Assembly (NCBI RefSeq): GCF_043290135.1
Contig: NC_134702.1
Coordinates: 189,628,491-189,692,490, forward strand
DNA from: Rhipicephalus microplus
Taxonomy: Eukaryota > Arthropoda > Arachnida > Ixodida > Ixodidae
DNA length: 64,000 nucleotides
Direction of reading: 5' to 3'
Both the position numbers and the translations under genes were made by a program. Under the pieces are notes generated by a model. It was given only the letters and a program-made list of their open reading frames with translations, had not been told where the DNA came from and searched no databases. Each line of letters starts with the position of its first letter. Position 1 is the first letter of the stretch. This document shows positions 59,856 to 64,000 of this stretch, in pieces.

Positions 59856-62567
59856 CCTAAAGGGGTCACGAAAAAAAAGGAAACCGCCCATTTGCATTTT
59901 TTTCATTGCTTCAAAAAGCACCCGGCAAGCTGATTCCTAAACATTTCAGTGCAATGTTCCGTTTACCTTTAGTTAAGCCATTTGAAATCCCAGCCTTTTT
60001 GTACTCTTGGAATAGAAATGTCGCACCACTGGCAGTTGTAACTGCCAAAACCAGGCACTGCCACCTAACAGCTAAAGTCATAAATATATCATTAACCTTC
60101 ATTTGTTTTAAACTATAGATGTAAATTGAAGCTAAGAACTGTTCAACAATGCGGCAATTTTCAGCTTGAAGTAGTGCCCAAAGCCGAGTGCGTTCCAGAC
60201 ATGTCCCAATGGCGCGCACCCTGGCTCTAGTGATTTCTGACACATGTTGTGCTCATCTGGGCTTCATCTGGGTTCCGGCCAATATGAGTGATAAAACGGA
60301 GTGAATGCTCGTCTTGCAATTTCGTATGGTTCATAGCAATGGTAATATCTTCGCAATAATTAGAGCGTCATGTAACCAGTTTTTCGTATTCTTTGAGAGC
60401 TGTAAAGAGCTAGTAATTCTTCTGACACGACTTTAGGTGGTGTTTCAGCGCAAGACAAAACATCTTTTACCCACGACAAGTTAAATAAGCTATTCATGTG
60501 ACAATAAATTATGCAAAAACTACATATAACCACAAAAAACACAGATGTATTTGTAACTGCACGCACAATGCTTGAATAGAGGCCATCCATGTAATTGGAG
60601 TAACATTATAGCCTTAATTACAGCGCCACTGCCAGAATTTTCACCCAAACGCGCGCAAGTGGCCAACATGTATTTAGCATGACGAAGCCCAACCAATGAG
60701 AGATGTTTCTTGTTGCACCATCGTATTTCTCTAACATACGGTACTAAATTTTGGGAAGGCAAGCACAGTTTGTGTGCATGCTGTGAGCACAGCACTGAAA
60801 TTAGCATGGTATGATGTTTTTAGCCTCGGTCAACTGTGGCTCAGCAGGACTCGCCGTGTCGCGATGTTTCATACACAACAGGCTTTCCACTGGCTCAATA
60901 ATATGGCGTGGGCTGTAGAGCTGAGAGAAATGTGCGCTAGGAAGTAGAATTTGTTGCTTCCTTATTTATTAGGCCAACCCACGTGATGTAAAGAATCAAG
61001 GTATAATATGGAAAGGACCACCAGGGTCCCGAATACACAGGTAGTTCTGTCTGTCCAGAAAACATTGCATGACCTCTTCAACTTATCCACTGTTTTGACT
61101 CATTGCCCTGATTCACTTAACAAGAAACCGCCATGATCCTCTTAACAAAGTTATTCAAGGTAATTTTTGTGTGAAGTTTATGTTATGTAAAGCTAACCAA
61201 CAAGGATACCACAGGACAAAGTCAGAATGTTTTGTAGCTCTTACGGCATACGCAACTGACCTATGTAGACAGTGCACGACTTCACTTCTGAAACGAAGCT
61301 GTGAAGGGCATCGGCCTTCTCAGGCGTTTTATTTCGTGCCCCCAAAATTTCACATTTTAAAGAATTTAACAGGCGCGGTCAGACAGGAGCAACCAGGATA
61401 TCAGTGAAAGAATTAAGCTAGGATAACAATGAACCCTATCCGAGTAGCTCCATTGGCATTGTCATGTTTTAAATACCCCTACTGTTGAATTATTCGAAAG
61501 TTCAAATACTTGCTGTTCGAATGTTGAGCGAAAATATTTGATTTTATAATATTCGGTTCGAATTCAGAACCTAAATATTCTCACAACTCTACATAGGTAG
61601 CGTCTGCTTTAAAAGACTTACTTGTATTATACGCTACTCGTTAGGGCTGAATGTCTTGAGCGAATCAGTTGCCAAAGCTCCATCATCGTATGGAAGTCCG
61701 GAACAAAGATCTATTTCCCGATGTCTGGCAGGATGTCACTTTATAACCTAATTTCGAACCCCCTGGCAGCAGTGCTTGTTGATAAGACAATGGAGAACCA
61801 ATATTTGCGAGACTAAGCCTCGTTTAAACAATTGGCTCCTTTGAAGCTGACCACATATAACCAAAGCTGTGACTACAACGTGTTTTTTCGCGGCCTTCTC
61901 TAACCTTATGCATCATGTCAAGCTGGTCCTGCTGATGATCTCGTTTGGAACACATTTTGAACACACAAGTTCAGATAGGTACTGATGCGCCTTCTTGCTG
62001 AGGGCTTGTCCAGTCGACATCCTGCAGGCTTGTTGGTTTGATGCCGTGTCGCCTGAGGCACCTCCATGGTTTGGAAGGTCGGTGCATGAGAGCTCCGGAG
62101 GTGCCTCTTTGAAAAATTTCTTCTTCAGCAATGCGATTATTCGTGCTGTTGCGAGGATGTTGCTGGACGCCTCACTTGCACCTCTGCTGGGCACTCAAAA
62201 GTTGCATCTTTTACAGCGCCGCTGCTGGATTGCGAGATATACTCTGCAGGGCTTTCCGGCTTTCTTTTGGCTACTGAAGCCGGTTGCTCTTGCAAAGACA
62301 GTGCCTTCACTGAAAAAACCGAGTCTCTTCTCCACTTTTTCCTCCTTCGTTCGCCCGACCCCAATCAACAGCAAAAGGCGCCACTGTGACAGGATGGCTG
62401 TCTGCAGTGGGCTTGACATACAGCCGTTGATTTGCAAAACCTATTTTGCGCTGAAATATGTTTGTACGGAGAGCTTATCATATCTGCATAGGCATAATAG
62501 CCCCTGTATTTCTAGATTTCGCTGAAAACCATAGGTTGCTAGGTCGCCATGTCATGTCTCCTTTAAC
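59856..62567. other. unassigned sequence
   Basis: A protein-like open frame at 61995-62440 occurs on both strands with serine- and lysine-rich composition, but no domain, splice pattern or repeat end was supported. Confidence 0.4.
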
Positions 62568-62803
62568 GCGATGGTCTAGTGGCTAAGGCACTCGACTGCT
62601 GACCCGCAGGTCACGGGCTAGAATGCCGGTTGTGGCGATTGCATTTTCGTTGGAACCGAAAATGCCGTTGGCTAGTGGGCTCAGATTTGGATGCATGTTA
62701 AAAAACCCCAGGTGGTCGAAATTTCCGGAGCCCTTCACTCCGGTGTCTCTCATAATCATATGGTGGTTTTGGGACGTTAAACCCCACATATCAATAATCA
62801 ATA
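62568..62803 (+). mobile_element. Ruka-like SINE, full length
   Basis: A box TGGTCTAGTGGC (62573), a diverged B box (GGGCTAGAATGCC), the body with cccaggtggtcgaaatttcc and tctcataatcatatggtgg, and an atcaataatcaata tail. This is the most complete plus-strand copy in the window. Confidence 0.9.
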
Positions 62804-64000
62804 GGTTCTATGTTTTTGTACCACAAGCTGCTTTCGCAGCAAACTCAAAAAGAGCAACTGTAAATTATGCGTGCTGCCGTGGTGTGTTTCGGGGAGGTCC
62901 AGGAATACGTCAGCGTTTCGAATCCGCCCAGCGATTGCCTTCCCATTTACGCAGTTAGTGACACTGTGTAACGTGGCATAATGTGATTTTTTCGTTGAGC
63001 TCTGGCCAGTAGTGATACTAACGCTTGAGCTACGCATGTTAACATATCCATGTTTCTTCCTATGTAATACACCATCCGGCAGCCTCTAACGACTGTAGAC
63101 GCATAACAATCGGGCGGCTGCAAGCGGTTCGCAATCTTATTCTCTCAGGTTAAGCTTGCTAAGCTTATGAGCATCCTTCTGTTTATTGTGGCACCCACCC
63201 TGTTCGTTGTATAAACAGGGTGAAACTTCTGAACCTTGGTGAGCGCCTAAATCCAGAATAATCAGTGCATGTGCTGCACAATCAGTGCCATTGCTGGTGG
63301 TTGGTGAATTACTAGATATCTTAACGCTGTTAGAGAACACGACAACCCAATTTCTACCTTTTGATGAAGTCTAGGTTTTTCGAAGGGAAGTAATGCGTAA
63401 TTTTTCCTGTAACCTCATTGTGCTACAAATGGAATCCTAAAGTTTTGCGGACACGGAGGAATATTCATTCATGACATGGCAGAGGAGGTACAAATCGATA
63501 TAACACTGATTATTGCCGATAACCTTGAGTAATTGCTTTCTGAGCTCATATAAATTTATAATTCATTATGCGTTTTTCTCATGAAACATTCATTTGCAGA
63601 AAAATGAGAAAAGCTTACGAAAAGAAATATTCAGCAACAGCTTTCATGAGGCTGCTATGATGTCTGAAGGCTTCATTTGATCAAGCATATATCTCTTTTA
63701 TGACGTGAGCTCCACCATTCTTGATGGGTTTGTTATCGCAGGGTCACTATTTCTAAGGATCAGTCATATATCAGCTACTTAACCTTATTCTAACGCTGTT
63801 TTGAAGCCTCCACATATGGTATTGAATAGAGTAGAGTGACTATTGTCATGTAACCCATAGATATATATGCCAGCACAGATTCGTTGAAACAATGGACATA
63901 GCAACACGCCAAAGCCAATAAAATTCGTATTGCCTTATGAGATTAAATATTTCTGTATTGCTACCTACCACAGAAGACCTCGAATATTCGATTGAACTGC
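62804..64000. other. unassigned sequence
   Basis: No gene or repeat boundary recognised to the window edge. Confidence 0.45.

Noticed and set aside
62797..63037. Protein-like minus-strand segment after the last SINE (VNGKAIAGRIRNADVFLDLP)
   Set aside because: Short, without splice sites or a family I can name; left as unassigned.

Overview
This is accessory, repeat-dominated DNA from an arthropod, most likely an ixodid (hard) tick. The clue is several copies of a tRNA-headed SINE of the tick 'Ruka' type, alongside R1/I-, CR1- and RTE-clade LINEs, Ty3/gypsy and BEL/Pao LTR elements, a Penelope-like element, P-element-type transposase exons, TTAA-flanked MITEs and long (TA)n and (TATC)n microsatellites. 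There are no operons, rRNAs or CRISPR arrays. No intact host gene was recognised. Three isolated exon-like segments (27-136, 45181-45412, 31862-32091) may belong to host genes.

Layout. 1-5.1 kb: a possible exon, a (TATC)n tract, SINEs, a decayed R1/I-type LINE (minus strand) and a composite repeat with a tRNA-like cloverleaf. 5.3-10.3 kb: an intron-containing, decayed P-element/THAP9-like transposase in eleven exons. 11.6-14.9 kb: a 5'-truncated R1/I-clade LINE (minus) with a 10-bp target-site duplication. 16.2-27.7 kb: the most structured region. A Penelope-like element (PLE; about 16873-27080) lies between near-identical 28-bp flanks. It carries an SGNH/GDSL-esterase-like domain in frame with a PLE amino-terminal helical region, then an RT plus GIY-YIG endonuclease reading frame. 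A nearly intact CR1-superfamily LINE (16930-21462, minus) has landed inside its first coding region, and a 400-bp MITE lies in its 3' region. The CR1 LINE has 261-bp promoter-like monomers, an ORF1 with a canonical 2A ribosome-skipping motif, and an APE+RT ORF2 with one frameshift.

27.7-33 kb: LINE and SINE fragments and sequence I could not classify. 33.1-37.8 kb: a decayed Ty3/gypsy element (minus) with both LTRs; one LTR carries a later MITE. 39.3-42.5 kb: a 450-bp tandem repeat containing tRNA-like units, then a 147-bp satellite interrupted by a GC-rich insert. 44.8-48 kb: a SINE, a candidate exon, and RTE and CR1 LINE fragments. 48-51.6 kb: a BEL/Pao relic split by a TTAA MITE. 55.2-56.2 kb: a 1-kb TTAA-flanked element with long terminal inverted repeats. 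57.3-59 kb: a heavily broken transposase relic. 59.6-64 kb: two SINEs and otherwise unassigned sequence.

The genes do not form a pathway. What can be read is a history of nested insertions: CR1 into PLE, PLE into a TA-rich tRNA-like repeat, MITE into a gypsy LTR, and TTAA MITE into BEL. The points most worth follow-up are the 2A-bearing CR1 ORF1, the SGNH domain joined to a GIY-YIG PLE, and the repeated tRNA-like cloverleaves.
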